Positions 33,006-40,917 of a stretch of 64,000 bases of DNA are shown piece by piece (positions within the stretch are counted from its first letter, which is position 1; the number at the start of each line of letters is the position of its first letter). Origin of the DNA: an uncultured Celeribacter sp. (lineage in GTDB: Bacteria > Pseudomonadota > Alphaproteobacteria > Rhodobacterales > Rhodobacteraceae); the NCBI RefSeq assembly GCF_963675965.1, contig NZ_OY780935.1:1538501-1602500 (forward strand). Reading direction: 5' to 3'. The notes beneath the pieces were generated by a model. The model ran no database searches and had not been told where the DNA came from. It saw nothing but the letters and a program-made list of their open reading frames with translations. The translations under genes were made by a program, and so were the position numbers.

Positions 33006-33380
33006 TTAGGCCAGCTCGACAGTCGCGCCAGCTGCTTCCAGCTTGGCTTTGACGTCTTCGGCTTCGGCTTTGTCGACGCCTTCTTTGATTTTGCCGCCAG
33101 CTTCAACGAGCTCTTTGGCTTCTTTGAGGCCCAGGCCGGTGAGGCCGCGGACTTCTTTGATGACGTTGATTTTCGAAGCGCCGGCGTCTTTCAGGACGAC
33201 GTCGAATTCGGTTTTCTCTTCAGCAGCTGCGCCAGCATCGCCTGCCGGGCCAGCCATCATCACTGCGCCGCCAGCGGCGGGCTCGATGCCATACTCGTCT
33301 TTGAGGATGGTTTTCAGTTCTTGTGCTTCGAGGAGGGTGAGACCCACGATCTCTTCAGCAAGTTTCTTCAGATCAGCCAT
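33006..33380 (-). CDS. rplL: 50S ribosomal protein L7/L12
   Basis: L7/L12 is the stalk protein that recruits translation GTPases. The 124-residue product begins MADLKKLAEEIVGLTLLEAQ (dimerisation domain). It has an alanine/glycine hinge around residues 36-54 and the C-terminal domain KINVIKEVRGLTGLGLKEAK, then LVEAGGKIKEGVDK. It lies 69 bases after rplJ. Composition and length are typical. Confidence 0.98.
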   Translation of the reverse strand: MADLKKLAEEIVGLTLLEAQELKTILKDEYGIEPAAGGAVMMAGPAGDAGAAAEEKTEFDVVLKDAGASKINVIKEVRGLTGLGLKEAKELVEAGGKIKEGVDKAEAEDVKAKLEAAGATVELA

Positions 33381-33449
33381 TGTACTGTTTCCGTTCGTTT
33401 AAGATGTGTTCCAACGCGTGTGTTTACAACCACGTCGGCCTCTAATTGC

Positions 33450-33965
33450 TTATGCAGCAGCCTTGTCTTCGATCGTAGACAGGATGCTCGCGATGTTCGA
33501 AGCAGGAGCGCCAATTGCGCCAGCGATGTTCGAAGCAGGTGCGCCAATGCAGCCAACGATGGAGGCAATAAGCTCCTCGCGGGACGGCATTTGTGCAACG
33601 GCTTTGACGCCAGCAACATCAAGAGCGGTCTCACCCATTGCGCCGCCGAGGATCACGAATTTCTCGTTGTCCTTGGCATAAGCATCGGCGACCTTGGCAG
33701 CAGCCACAGGATCTTCCGAATAGGAGAGAACGGTCATCCCCGTCAGGTAGTCAGCAATGCTTTCACAGGGCTTACCATCGAGGGCGATTTTGGCGAGCTT
33801 GTTCTTGGCAACGCGAACGGACCCGCCAGCTTCACGCATACGCGCGCGCAGGTCCTGCATCTCAGCAACCGTGAGACCTTCGTAGTGGGAAACCACAACG
33901 ACGCCAGAGCTGTCAAAGATCTGGCCGAGCTCTTCGACCATTTTTTCTTTTTGTGCTCTATCCAC
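33450..33965 (-). CDS. rplJ: 50S ribosomal protein L10
   Basis: L10 anchors the L7/L12 dimers and in E. coli the L10-L12 complex represses this mRNA. The 171-residue product MDRAQKEKMVEELGQIFDSS has the rRNA-binding domain (VVVVSHYEGLTVAEMQDLRA). The C-terminal helix has a visible near-repeat, GAPASNIAGAIGAPASNIAS (about residues 141-160). It has a 316-base upstream region in which a leader is predicted, and is not contiguous with rplA, from which it is separated by two exported-protein genes. Confidence 0.97.
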   Translation of the reverse strand: MDRAQKEKMVEELGQIFDSSGVVVVSHYEGLTVAEMQDLRARMREAGGSVRVAKNKLAKIALDGKPCESIADYLTGMTVLSYSEDPVAAAKVADAYAKDNEKFVILGGAMGETALDVAGVKAVAQMPSREELIASIVGCIGAPASNIAGAIGAPASNIASILSTIEDKAAA

Positions 33966-34281
33966 AGTTTTACTCCAAGTATGGGAAGGTCACCCCTCCC
34001 GGCTCATTTCTACCGGACCAATTGATCCGGCACGAAGTCCGTTTACGGGGCTGCGCCAAAGTCGCCCGAGGACCAGCCATCGGATAACTTGTCGTCTTTC
34101 CCGTCTCAGGCAGGAATTATGTCAGTCAGATCACTGACACCCACCGTCTCGGACGAAACGCAAAACAGCGCACGACGAATCGCACGCTGGGATGCAAGAG
34201 GGTGTTTAGAGATAACCGCGCGACAGCGCAAGCCCTGTGTCAGCAACGGACCCCAGCACAAACACGCGGCATCTCCAGACC
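33966..34281 (-). promoter_or_regulatory. rplJ leader region with promoter candidate
   Basis: No gene is seen here. TTGCGC (34226-34231) and TAAACA (34203-34208) on the minus strand are 17 bases apart and would give a leader of about 230 bases. TGTCAGT/ACTGACA (34120-34126, 34133-34139) forms a perfect stem. Long structured leaders that bind L10-L12 are known upstream of rplJ. Confidence 0.4.
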
Positions 34282-34656
34282 TTAGCTGCCAGAGCCGCCT
34301 ACGCCGAGGCCACCACCGAGACCTCCGCCAGCGAGACCTCCACCACCAAGGCCGCCCGCCCCTGACAGGCCAGCGCGAACCGGGCCGTCGCTATATACAG
34401 AAATCATGGCCTGCCCCAAATTCGGGAGTGACAGCCCCCCGGAAGGCGTCCCCGGAACATCAGAGCTGCCAACCGCCCTACCGGAGGAGGAGGGGACCGC
34501 CGTCAACAGTGCAGTCGTCACAACCGTCCCCTGCACTGTCTGCGCGCTCGGCGCGCTGCCGGTTTGAGTCGGAACTGAGGACCCGCCGGCAAAGGCGGCG
34601 CCCGACAAACCAATCATGGCGGCCCCTGCCGCAACTGTCTTGAAACGCATGCTCAT
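34282..34656 (-). CDS. Small exported protein with glycine-rich tail
   Basis: The 124-residue product is not one I recognise. The start is taken at the ATG complementary to 34654-34656, with GGGAGG seven bases upstream; that site lies inside the end of the preceding gene, whose stop is one base away, so translation is coupled. Residues 1-23 (MSMRFKTVAAGAAMIGLSGA-AFA) form a clear Sec signal peptide. The mature part is Ser/Thr/Pro-rich, then from about residue 96 almost only glycine, leucine and serine (GGLGGGGLAGGGLGGGLGVG). Low-complexity glycine tails occur in surface or fibre proteins, but no such role is shown. It lies between rplJ and rplA. Confidence 0.65.
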   Translation of the reverse strand: MSMRFKTVAAGAAMIGLSGAAFAGGSSVPTQTGSAPSAQTVQGTVVTTALLTAVPSSSGRAVGSSDVPGTPSGGLSLPNLGQAMISVYSDGPVRAGLSGAGGLGGGGLAGGGLGGGLGVGGSGS

Positions 34657-34657
34657 C

Positions 34658-35428
34658 TTACTTCCTCCCGAAAAGGTCCAAAGTGGAATAGCTGATCGAC
34701 AGAACTTTCTGCTGACGATCCATATTGTCGGTGATGTCATTCATGCCCAGGCTCACGCCCCAGCCATCAAGCCCGGGGATTTTAAAGCCAAGACCCGCAT
34801 TCATCTGGTTTTCCGTGCCCGACACGGACACACCGACATACTCGGTCACGCCGATGCCGAGACCGGCGAAAAGGCCCTCTTCAGTCAGACTGCTGCCCGC
34901 TTCGGACAGGGTTGTGTCGGACCCGTAGCCCACTGTCCACATCAGAGGATGGATCATGCGATTGCCCTGAATCTGCGTCAGACCGCTAACCGTCACATTC
35001 CAGTTTTCATCGCTCTCGTCTGCATCGCCCCAGGCTGCGAAATTACCGACACCGAGCGAGGCAAAGACCACATGGTTCGGCTGCAACGCCAGCGCCCGCG
35101 CCGCCTTGAGCGTGAACGCACCCGAATCCATAAAGGGCTCAACCCCGGTGATGTTCAGATCCACCTCGAACCCGAGCGATGTGATCGGATCCCCGAATCC
35201 CATCCCCAAGGCGATGTCGCCATCCCAGTCGTTGCCCGACACCCCGCCGCGCGGATCGGTCAAAGTCGCCCCCACGAAGGCCCCGCCAGACGGCAGGATA
35301 AACGCGGTATCCGCGCCGAACATGTTCACATTGGCCACGGATTGGGCCGAAGCTCCACTCCCCAACCCCATCATCAAAGCTGCAATCATCGCCGCCTTTG
35401 ACGCACTGGTCTTCAATCTCAACTGCAT
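34658..35428 (-). CDS. Exported, probable outer-membrane beta-barrel protein
   Basis: The 256-residue product is unassigned. I start at the ATG complementary to 35426-35428 (MQLRLKTSASKAAMIAALMM), where the signal peptide begins; cleavage is likely after GSGASAQ (residue 29). The ribosome site is weak (GGGCAGAG), and an in-frame ATG at 35503 is possible but lacks secretion features. The mature part alternates polar and hydrophobic residues with glycine and aromatic residues (VGATLTDPRGG, IALGMGFGDPITSLGFEVDL, MWTVGYGSDTT), as in small beta-barrels. The protein ends STLDLFGRK rather than in the usual terminal phenylalanine. It is coupled to the glycine-rich protein that follows. Confidence 0.6.
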   Translation of the reverse strand: MQLRLKTSASKAAMIAALMMGLGSGASAQSVANVNMFGADTAFILPSGGAFVGATLTDPRGGVSGNDWDGDIALGMGFGDPITSLGFEVDLNITGVEPFMDSGAFTLKAARALALQPNHVVFASLGVGNFAAWGDADESDENWNVTVSGLTQIQGNRMIHPLMWTVGYGSDTTLSEAGSSLTEEGLFAGLGIGVTEYVGVSVSGTENQMNAGLGFKIPGLDGWGVSLGMNDITDNMDRQQKVLSISYSTLDLFGRK

Positions 35429-35682
35429 CACCAAACTCTGCCCTTCAGCTGGCGCTCTCCCGAACACATGACACGACACATGCGCCAGAGATGGCACAGG
35501 CATGGTCTCAAATTGCGTCGGAGAAACGGTTTTCGGCGCTGTCGCACCCTAAAAAGATGGCGCACGCATTTGTCTGCATGACACCGGAAAATACACGTAT
35601 AGCGTGACAAAAACCGCCGCATCTTTCAATACAAAGTTAACTTTTTCTTAACTATTTCGCAAAGCGCACATATTACCAACGC
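35429..35682 (-). promoter_or_regulatory. AT-rich upstream region of the exported-protein pair
   Basis: No gene is supported in this stretch. GTTAA/TTAAC (35636-35640 and 35648-35652) form a short inverted repeat in AT-rich sequence. TATACG near 35598-35603 on the minus strand could be a -10, but I found no -35 at a good distance. The promoter therefore stays unassigned. Confidence 0.3.
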
Positions 35683-35709
35683 AAAAGGCGCCCCCGAAGG
35701 AGCGCCTTT
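35683..35709 (-). terminator. Intrinsic terminator after rplA
   Basis: Arms 35684-35694 and 35699-35709 pair with one mismatch around a TTCG-type loop, followed by TTTTG on the minus strand. It lies 25-50 bases after the rplA stop. Confidence 0.82.
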
Positions 35710-35732
35710 CAAAAGTCGTCAGAACTGAAAGA

Positions 35733-36431
35733 TCAGTTGCCGGTCGCGTTGTCGACGGAAACGGAAACGCCCGGGCCCATGGTGGAGGACAGGGACACTT
35801 TCTGCATGTAAGCGCCTTTGGCACCCGTCGGCTTGGCTTTTTGAACAGCGTCCACGAAGGCACGCACGTTCTCAACCAGTTGCTCGGCAGAGAAGGAGGC
35901 TTTGCCCACACCTGCGTGCACAACACCGGCTTTTTCCGCTTTGAACTGAACTTCACCGCCCTTGGCAGCTTCCACGGCCGCTTTCACGTCCATGGTCACG
36001 GTGCCCACTTTCGGGTTCGGCATCAGGTTGCGCGGGCCCAGGATTTTACCCAGACGACCAACGATCGGCATCATGTCCGGCGTTGCGATACAACGATCGA
36101 ACTCAATGGTGCCGCCCTGAATGGTTTCCATCAGGTCTTCGGCGCCGACGATGTCCGCACCAGCGGCCTGAGCTTCTTCAGCTTTCGGGCCACGGGCGAA
36201 CACGGCCACACGGACAGTTTTGCCGGTGCCGTTCGGCAGCGACACAACACCACGAACCATCTGGTCAGCGTGACGCGGGTCAACGCCGAGGTTTAGAGCG
36301 ATTTCAACGGTCTCGTCGAATTTGGCGGAGGCGTTGGCCTTGATCAGCTCAACGGCTTCCTCGACGGAGACGTTTTCTTTGCCAGCGAAGGCTTCGCGGG
36401 CTGCAACGATGCGTTTGCCAAGCTTAGCCAT
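35733..36431 (-). CDS. rplA: 50S ribosomal protein L1
   Basis: L1 forms the mobile stalk that releases E-site tRNA, and in E. coli represses rplKA translation. The 232-residue product starts MAKLGKRIVAAREAFAGKEN and has the signature IGRLGKILGPRNLMPNPKVG, typed here as VGRLGKILGPRNLMPNPKVG. It ends SLSSTMGPGVSVSVDNATGN. Its start shares a base with the rplK stop at 36431. A terminator follows, so rplJL is a separate unit. Confidence 0.98.
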   Translation of the reverse strand: MAKLGKRIVAAREAFAGKENVSVEEAVELIKANASAKFDETVEIALNLGVDPRHADQMVRGVVSLPNGTGKTVRVAVFARGPKAEEAQAAGADIVGAEDLMETIQGGTIEFDRCIATPDMMPIVGRLGKILGPRNLMPNPKVGTVTMDVKAAVEAAKGGEVQFKAEKAGVVHAGVGKASFSAEQLVENVRAFVDAVQKAKPTGAKGAYMQKVSLSSTMGPGVSVSVDNATGN

Positions 36432-36856
36432 TACTTCACCTCGATGCCCATGGAACGCGCGGAACCCAGGATGATCTGCATCGCAGCCTCCACGTCGTTT
36501 GCGTTCAGGTCTTTCATCTTCGCTTCGGCGATCTCTTTCACCTGAGCGGGCGTCACGGAGCCGACAACTTCACGACCCGGCAGGTTTGCACCGGATTTCA
36601 GTTTGGCAGCTTTTTTCAGGTAGTAAGACGCGGGCGGCGTCTTGATGTCCATGGTGAAGGACTTGTCCTGATAATAGGTAATCACGGTCGGGCACGGCGC
36701 ACCGGGCTCCATATCCTGCGTCTTGGCGTTGAACGCCTTACAGAATTCCATGATGTTGATACCACGCTGACCAAGCGCCGGACCCACGGGCGGGGACGGG
36801 TTCGCTTGACCGGCGGGCACTTGCAGCTTCATCGTGCCTGCGAGTTTCTTAGCCAT
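36431..36856 (-). CDS. rplK: 50S ribosomal protein L11
   Basis: L11 forms part of the GTPase-associated centre and is the thiostrepton target region; it also supports RelA activation. The 141-residue product begins MAKKLAGTMKLQVPAGQANP with SPPVGPALGQRGINIMEFCK. The C-terminal rRNA-binding domain has GSVTPAQVKEIAEAKMKDLN. It follows nusG by 126 bases, with no clear promoter in that gap, so it may be transcribed from the nusG promoter. Confidence 0.98.
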   Translation of the reverse strand: MAKKLAGTMKLQVPAGQANPSPPVGPALGQRGINIMEFCKAFNAKTQDMEPGAPCPTVITYYQDKSFTMDIKTPPASYYLKKAAKLKSGANLPGREVVGSVTPAQVKEIAEAKMKDLNANDVEAAMQIILGSARSMGIEVK

Positions 36857-36982
36857 TGGCTTTTCCTTTCCAACCTCCGACAGACGCGTCTGCCAGAGCT
36901 CTCTGTTGTGTGGTCCGGCTCAGCGGCGCGCGCGCCCCCTGCCTCCCACGGCTCAATGCGGACCGAAACGGCCCACGCTCAC

Positions 36983-37516
36983 TCAAGTCGCTTTGCTAAC
37001 CTGAGTGAATTCCAGTTCGACCGGGGTTGCCCGGCCAAAGATCGACACAGACACCTTCAGGCGCTGGTTCGCATCGTCGACTTCCTCGACCATGCCGTCG
37101 AACCCTTCAAAGGCACCCTCGGCCACGGAAACCTGTTCACCCACCTCAAAGGTGATGGTGGAGCGCGGCGCCTCGACGCCCTCTTCCACCCGATTCAGGA
37201 TTCCGTTCACTTCGGAATCGCGCATAGGCACCGGCTTACCGAAAGATCCAAGGAACCCGGTCACCCGGTTGATCGAGTTGATCAGGTGATACCCCGCGTC
37301 CGTCATCTCCATGCGCACCAGCACGTAGCCGGGCATGAAACGACGTTCGGTCGTCACCTTTTTGCCCCGGCGCACTTCGATGACCTCTTCGGTCGGCACC
37401 AGAACCTCTTCGATCTGATCCTGCAGGCCTTTTTCCTCCACGGCTGTCCGGATCGCTTCGGCGACTTTTTTCTCGAAGTTCGAGAGGACGCTCACCGAGT
37501 ACCAACGCTTCGCCAT
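36983..37516 (-). CDS. nusG: Transcription termination/antitermination factor NusG
   Basis: NusG binds the RNA polymerase clamp, supports Rho and couples transcription to translation through S10. The 177-residue product begins MAKRWYSVSVLSNFEKKVAE (NGN domain). It contains RRFMPGYVLVRMEMTDAGYH and the C-terminal KOW domain VGEQVSVAEGAFEGFDGMVE. It ends VELEFTQVSKAT. Unusually, a terminator (37711-37744) and its own promoter candidate (37655-37683) separate it from secE. Confidence 0.98.
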   Translation of the reverse strand: MAKRWYSVSVLSNFEKKVAEAIRTAVEEKGLQDQIEEVLVPTEEVIEVRRGKKVTTERRFMPGYVLVRMEMTDAGYHLINSINRVTGFLGSFGKPVPMRDSEVNGILNRVEEGVEAPRSTITFEVGEQVSVAEGAFEGFDGMVEEVDDANQRLKVSVSIFGRATPVELEFTQVSKAT

Positions 37517-37654
37517 GGTGCCTTTGCCTTTTCTTTTGTCTCCGCGGCTGTCGCCGGGATGTCATTACATTCCAAACACTTACGTGTCGCTTTCCCGAAC
37601 AATAAATCGGCGCGCAACTCGAATCGCTGCACGCCATGTCGGTAGATTGCGCCC

Positions 37655-37683
37655 GCTCTACAGGTTTAGCGCTGCAAGTTCAA
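37655..37683 (-). promoter_or_regulatory. Candidate nusG promoter
   Basis: TTGAAC (37678-37683), 17 bases, TAGAGC (37655-37660) on the minus strand. It is just downstream of the secE terminator and about 140 bases before nusG. Confidence 0.6.
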
Positions 37684-37710
37684 GCCTTTCGGCCCCGCAC
37701 GCCAGCGCCC

Positions 37711-37744
37711 CAAAACAACAAAAGCCCCCGACAGCGGGGGCTTC
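37711..37744 (-). terminator. Intrinsic terminator between secE and nusG
   Basis: A perfect 9-bp stem AAGCCCCCG/CGGGGGCTT (37722-37730, 37735-37743) with a four-base loop, followed by TTGTTGTTTT on the minus strand, about 35 bases past secE. Confidence 0.88.
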
Positions 37745-37777
37745 TCAGACAAGCTGTCCAACCGGTCCCCCGGCAGA

Positions 37778-37975
37778 TCAGCCAAAGAAGTTCAGCAAAC
37801 CCTGCATGCCGCTGCGAATGGCCAGATCGACGAGGAAGAAGAACGTCGCCGTGAGCGCAGCCATGACAAACACCATGACAGTGGTCAGCAAGACCTCACG
37901 ACGGGTCGGCCACACGATTTTCGAGACTTCCGAGCGGACCTGCTGGGCAAACTGAAGCGGGTTGGTCTTGGCCAT
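37778..37975 (-). CDS. secE: Preprotein translocase subunit SecE (short form)
   Basis: SecE clamps the two halves of SecY. I start at the ATG complementary to 37973-37975, giving 65 residues (MAKTNPLQFAQQVRSEVSKI); the upstream extension does not look like the family. It has the amphipathic helix with the VWPTRREVLLTT signature and one membrane segment (about residues 30-52), the single-helix form usual outside enterobacteria. A promoter candidate lies 30-60 bases upstream, and a terminator follows, so it looks monocistronic. Confidence 0.95.
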   Translation of the reverse strand: MAKTNPLQFAQQVRSEVSKIVWPTRREVLLTTVMVFVMAALTATFFFLVDLAIRSGMQGLLNFFG

Positions 37976-38006
37976 TGTGTCTTCCATCACTCTCAAGGTT
38001 TTGGCG

Positions 38007-38035
38007 CATGTACGCCAGCGCGGGTGGGATTTCAA
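38007..38035 (-). promoter_or_regulatory. Candidate secE promoter
   Basis: TTGAAA (38030-38035), 17 bases, TACATG (38007-38012) on the minus strand, between the tRNA-Trp gene and secE. Confidence 0.55.
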
Positions 38036-38073
38036 CCCCATTGACCAGACGCCACACCATTTGTCGAAAGAAG

Positions 38074-38149
38074 TGGCAGGGGCAGCAGGGTTCGAACCCG
38101 CGACCTACGGTTTTGGAGACCGTCGCTCTACCAGCTGAGCTATACCCCT
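38074..38149 (-). tRNA. tRNA-Trp (anticodon CCA)
   Basis: Read on the minus strand the 76-base gene opens AGGGGTA and closes TGCCCCT-G-CCA, so the CCA end is encoded. The acceptor pairs over seven bases. The anticodon stem ACGGT/ACCGT holds the loop CTCCAAA with anticodon CCA. The T arm CGGGTTCGAACCC is standard. tRNA-Trp directly before secE is a widely conserved arrangement. Confidence 0.97.
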
Positions 38150-38162
38150 AAGGCCGTGCGTT

Positions 38163-38191
38163 GAGATACGAAAGGCCCAAAGGCTTTGCAA
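38163..38191 (-). promoter_or_regulatory. Candidate tRNA-Trp promoter
   Basis: TTGCAA (38186-38191), 17 bases, TATCTC (38163-38168) on the minus strand. The predicted start is only a few bases before the mature tRNA end. Confidence 0.65.
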
Positions 38192-38262
38192 GCAGAAATC
38201 ACGCTCCGGGACGGAATTCCGCATTCACATTGCGATTTCCCGGATATTACGGACTTATCCCC

Positions 38263-39456
38263 TCAGGGCGCGAGCTTCACCACGCTCCGCTGCCGACCTT
38301 CTCGAAAGGCAATCCAGCCCAAGGCCAGCAGCGCCAGGCAGGCACATGCCGCGCCGATCCGCAGGTTCATCCCGAAACTCAGGAATTGCGCGATCACCCC
38401 CATGATCGGCGTGGCAATCAGCGCACCCAGAAACAACGCGTTCATGTAAAGCGCGGTAGCACCGGCCAAATGTCTGCCTGCAAAGCTCTGCATGTAGAGA
38501 AGCCCCACAGCCGCAAACAGCCCGTAGTACACACCCTCCAGCGCCGCGAGCGCAAGCGCCCGTGGCAGCGTCGCGATCCCGGACATCGGCATATAGGTGA
38601 TCGCGGCCAGAATCGCAGCCAGGCACAACGCGCGAAACGCACCCATGCGCCGCAGAATCGCCGGGGTCAGCAGAATGACGATGACTTCCATCAAAGTTTT
38701 GACAGACAGCATCACCCCGGGCGTTGAGGCGGGCAAATGCACCTCGGTCAGAACAAACAGCGGAATCGACCCCGAAGCCGCCGCATGCGCCAGCGACATC
38801 AGGAAACAGACGCCTGCGGCCAGCCATAGCGAGCTGCGCAGCCTGCCTTCCGCCTCCGCCTCCGCCTTGGGCTTCACACTGGCCGCAAACTCTTTGGGAA
38901 AGCTCATGACCCAGAGGACAAGCCACAGGCCCGCAAACCCGAGCCCCATCACGAACACCCAGCGTTGCCCAAAGGCCCCGGCAAGCGAAAACGATAACGC
39001 CGGACCGATCATCCACCCCAGAGAGGTCGTCGCCCGCAGGTAAGAATTGTAGCGCGTCACGTCCCAGCCATCGTGTTCTGCCCGCAGACGGCCATAAGAA
39101 TACATGGTCGAGACCACCCCGTTCGACAGCGCCATACAGGGGGCTGTGACCAGCAGGAGCATTGGATAGCTGTGAAACACCAAAGCCGCCGACACAGCGA
39201 CAACATAGCCACTCATAGACGCGATCAACAGCGGCGCAATCCGGCGCCCCGCATCGATGCGCGCGCCGAAATGCCGGTTCACCCCAAGGGTCAACGGCAG
39301 GACGATCAGCGCGTACAGCGTAATGTGCAACGGCTCCTTGCCCAGCCCCTCGACGATATAGACCCCCATAAAAGGCACAATCGACGCGGTGGCGAATGTG
39401 CCGATCAGCAACAGGGCCAAAGGGGCAATGCGGGGAGACAGGCGCGCCAACGACAT
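38263..39456 (-). CDS. MFS transporter, sugar-efflux (SET)-like
   Basis: The 397-residue protein has about twelve hydrophobic segments and a charged central loop (EFAASVKPKAEAEAEGRLRS, about residues 189-208), a major facilitator layout. The stretch SLGWMIGPALSFSLAGAFG and the general pattern recall the SetA/SetB sugar efflux transporters, but the substrate is not certain. It lies between tufB and tRNA-Trp, interrupting the usual tufB-tRNA-secE order. The ATG at 39456 is chosen because the first helix follows directly. Confidence 0.82.
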   Translation of the reverse strand: MSLARLSPRIAPLALLLIGTFATASIVPFMGVYIVEGLGKEPLHITLYALIVLPLTLGVNRHFGARIDAGRRIAPLLIASMSGYVVAVSAALVFHSYPMLLLVTAPCMALSNGVVSTMYSYGRLRAEHDGWDVTRYNSYLRATTSLGWMIGPALSFSLAGAFGQRWVFVMGLGFAGLWLVLWVMSFPKEFAASVKPKAEAEAEGRLRSSLWLAAGVCFLMSLAHAAASGSIPLFVLTEVHLPASTPGVMLSVKTLMEVIVILLTPAILRRMGAFRALCLAAILAAITYMPMSGIATLPRALALAALEGVYYGLFAAVGLLYMQSFAGRHLAGATALYMNALFLGALIATPIMGVIAQFLSFGMNLRIGAACACLALLALGWIAFREGRQRSVVKLAP

Positions 39457-39592
39457 AACTCGCTATCCTCTTCGTCAAATGACGCAGCTCTACGCAGCTT
39501 TTGCGACAGCTGCGTAACAGCCCGAGGACAGAGACGCATCTCTGAAAATTTTGGACAAATGTTGGTTTGTGTGTCCTCGAAACCTCGCACTC

Positions 39593-39625
39593 AAAAGCAA
39601 AAGAGGCACCCGAAGGCGCCTCTTT
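39593..39625 (-). terminator. Intrinsic terminator after tufB
   Basis: Arms 39600-39610 and 39615-39625 pair with one mismatch around a TTCG-type loop, followed by TTTTGCTTTT on the minus strand, about 25 bases past the tuf stop. Confidence 0.85.
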
Positions 39626-39649
39626 CGTTTCGAAAATTAGCAGAGCTAA

Positions 39650-40825
39650 TTAAGCGAGGATTTTGGAGACAACGCCCGAACCGACGGTGCGGCCGCCTTC
39701 ACGGATGGCGAAGCGAAGACCTTCTTCCATCGCGATCGGCGCGATCAGCTCGGCCGACAGTTTCAGGTTGTCGCCCGGCATCACCATCTCCGTGCCTTCC
39801 GGCAGGATGCAGGTCCCGGTCACGTCCGTCGTACGGAAGTAGAACTGCGGACGGTAGTTCGCGAAGAACGGCGTGTGACGGCCACCTTCTTCTTTGGTAA
39901 GGATGTAAACCTCAGCCTCGAATTTGGTGTGCGGGTTCACAGAGCCCGGCTTACACAGAACCTGACCACGCTCAACGCCTTCACGGTCAACACCGCGCAG
40001 CAGGGCGCCGATGTTGTCGCCGGCTTCACCGCGATCCAGCAGCTTGCGGAACATTTCAACACCGGTACAGGTGGTTTTCTTCGTGTCTTTGATCCCGACG
40101 ATTTCGATCTCGTCGCCAACGTTGATCACACCGCGTTCCACACGACCGGTCACAACCGTACCACGACCCGAGATCGAGAACACGTCTTCGATCGGCATCA
40201 GGAACGGCTGGTCAACCGCACGCTCCGGCTCGGGGATGTAAGCATCCACAGCAGCCATCAGCTCTTTGATCTTCTCTTCGCCGATTTCCGGGTCACGACC
40301 TTCGAGAGCGGCCAGAGCCGACCCTGCAACGATCGGAATATCGTCGCCCGGGAAGTCGTATTCGGACAGAAGTTCGCGAACTTCCATTTCGACGAGCTCC
40401 AGAAGCTCTTCGTCGTCAACCTGGTCAACTTTGTTCAGGAACACGACCAGCGCCGGAACGCCAACCTGACGGGCCAGAAGGATGTGCTCACGGGTCTGCG
40501 GCATCGGGCCGTCAGCAGCGTTCACAACCAGGATACCGCCGTCCATCTGAGCCGCACCGGTGATCATGTTCTTCACATAGTCAGCGTGGCCGGGGCAGTC
40601 GACGTGCGCGTAGTGGCGGTTCTCGGTCTCGTATTCCACGTGCGCCGTCGAGATCGTGATGCCGCGGGCTTTCTCTTCCGGTGCACCGTCAATCTGGTCG
40701 TAGGCTTTGAAGTCACCAAAGTATTTGGTGATCGCTGCCGTCAGTGTCGTTTTACCATGGTCAACGTGGCCGATGGTGCCGATGTTGACGTGCGGTTTGG
40801 AACGCTCAAACTTTTCCTTAGCCAT
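39650..40825 (-). CDS. tuf: Elongation factor Tu, copy B
   Basis: The second tuf gene encodes the same 391 residues as copy A (18689-19864). By direct comparison the coding sequences differ at five synonymous sites: the last alanine codon (GCT here, GCC in A) and four others between about 39899 and 40181. The similarity stops at the start and stop codons, since upstream and downstream bases are unrelated. It has its own promoter (40886-40914) and terminator, so it is an independent unit, normal for duplicated tuf genes. Confidence 0.98.
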   Translation of the reverse strand: MAKEKFERSKPHVNIGTIGHVDHGKTTLTAAITKYFGDFKAYDQIDGAPEEKARGITISTAHVEYETENRHYAHVDCPGHADYVKNMITGAAQMDGGILVVNAADGPMPQTREHILLARQVGVPALVVFLNKVDQVDDEELLELVEMEVRELLSEYDFPGDDIPIVAGSALAALEGRDPEIGEEKIKELMAAVDAYIPEPERAVDQPFLMPIEDVFSISGRGTVVTGRVERGVINVGDEIEIVGIKDTKKTTCTGVEMFRKLLDRGEAGDNIGALLRGVDREGVERGQVLCKPGSVNPHTKFEAEVYILTKEEGGRHTPFFANYRPQFYFRTTDVTGTCILPEGTEMVMPGDNLKLSAELIAPIAMEEGLRFAIREGGRTVGSGVVSKILA

Positions 40826-40885
40826 ATCCAGGCGCCTCTTGGTTTGAAGGGGCCGACAAACTGGCCCGAAATTAACATCGCGGGC

Positions 40886-40914
40886 TAGGTAGTGGCTCTG
40901 GGCAGGAAAATCAA
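40886..40914 (-). promoter_or_regulatory. Candidate tufB promoter
   Basis: TTGATT (40909-40914), 17 bases, TACCTA (40886-40891) on the minus strand. The -35 lies only three bases past the stop of the upstream lipoprotein gene. Confidence 0.6.
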
Positions 40915-40917
40915 GCG

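Noticed and set aside
38074..38149. tRNA-Trp as an integration (attachment) site for an island.
   Set aside because: No integrase nearby and no copy of the tRNA 3' end found in the adjoining sequence.
38255..39478. A 407-codon frame overlapping the MFS transporter on the same strand.
   Set aside because: It is a shifted reading of the transporter gene with abnormal Cys/Gly/Arg composition; the frame at 38263-39456 has proper membrane helices.
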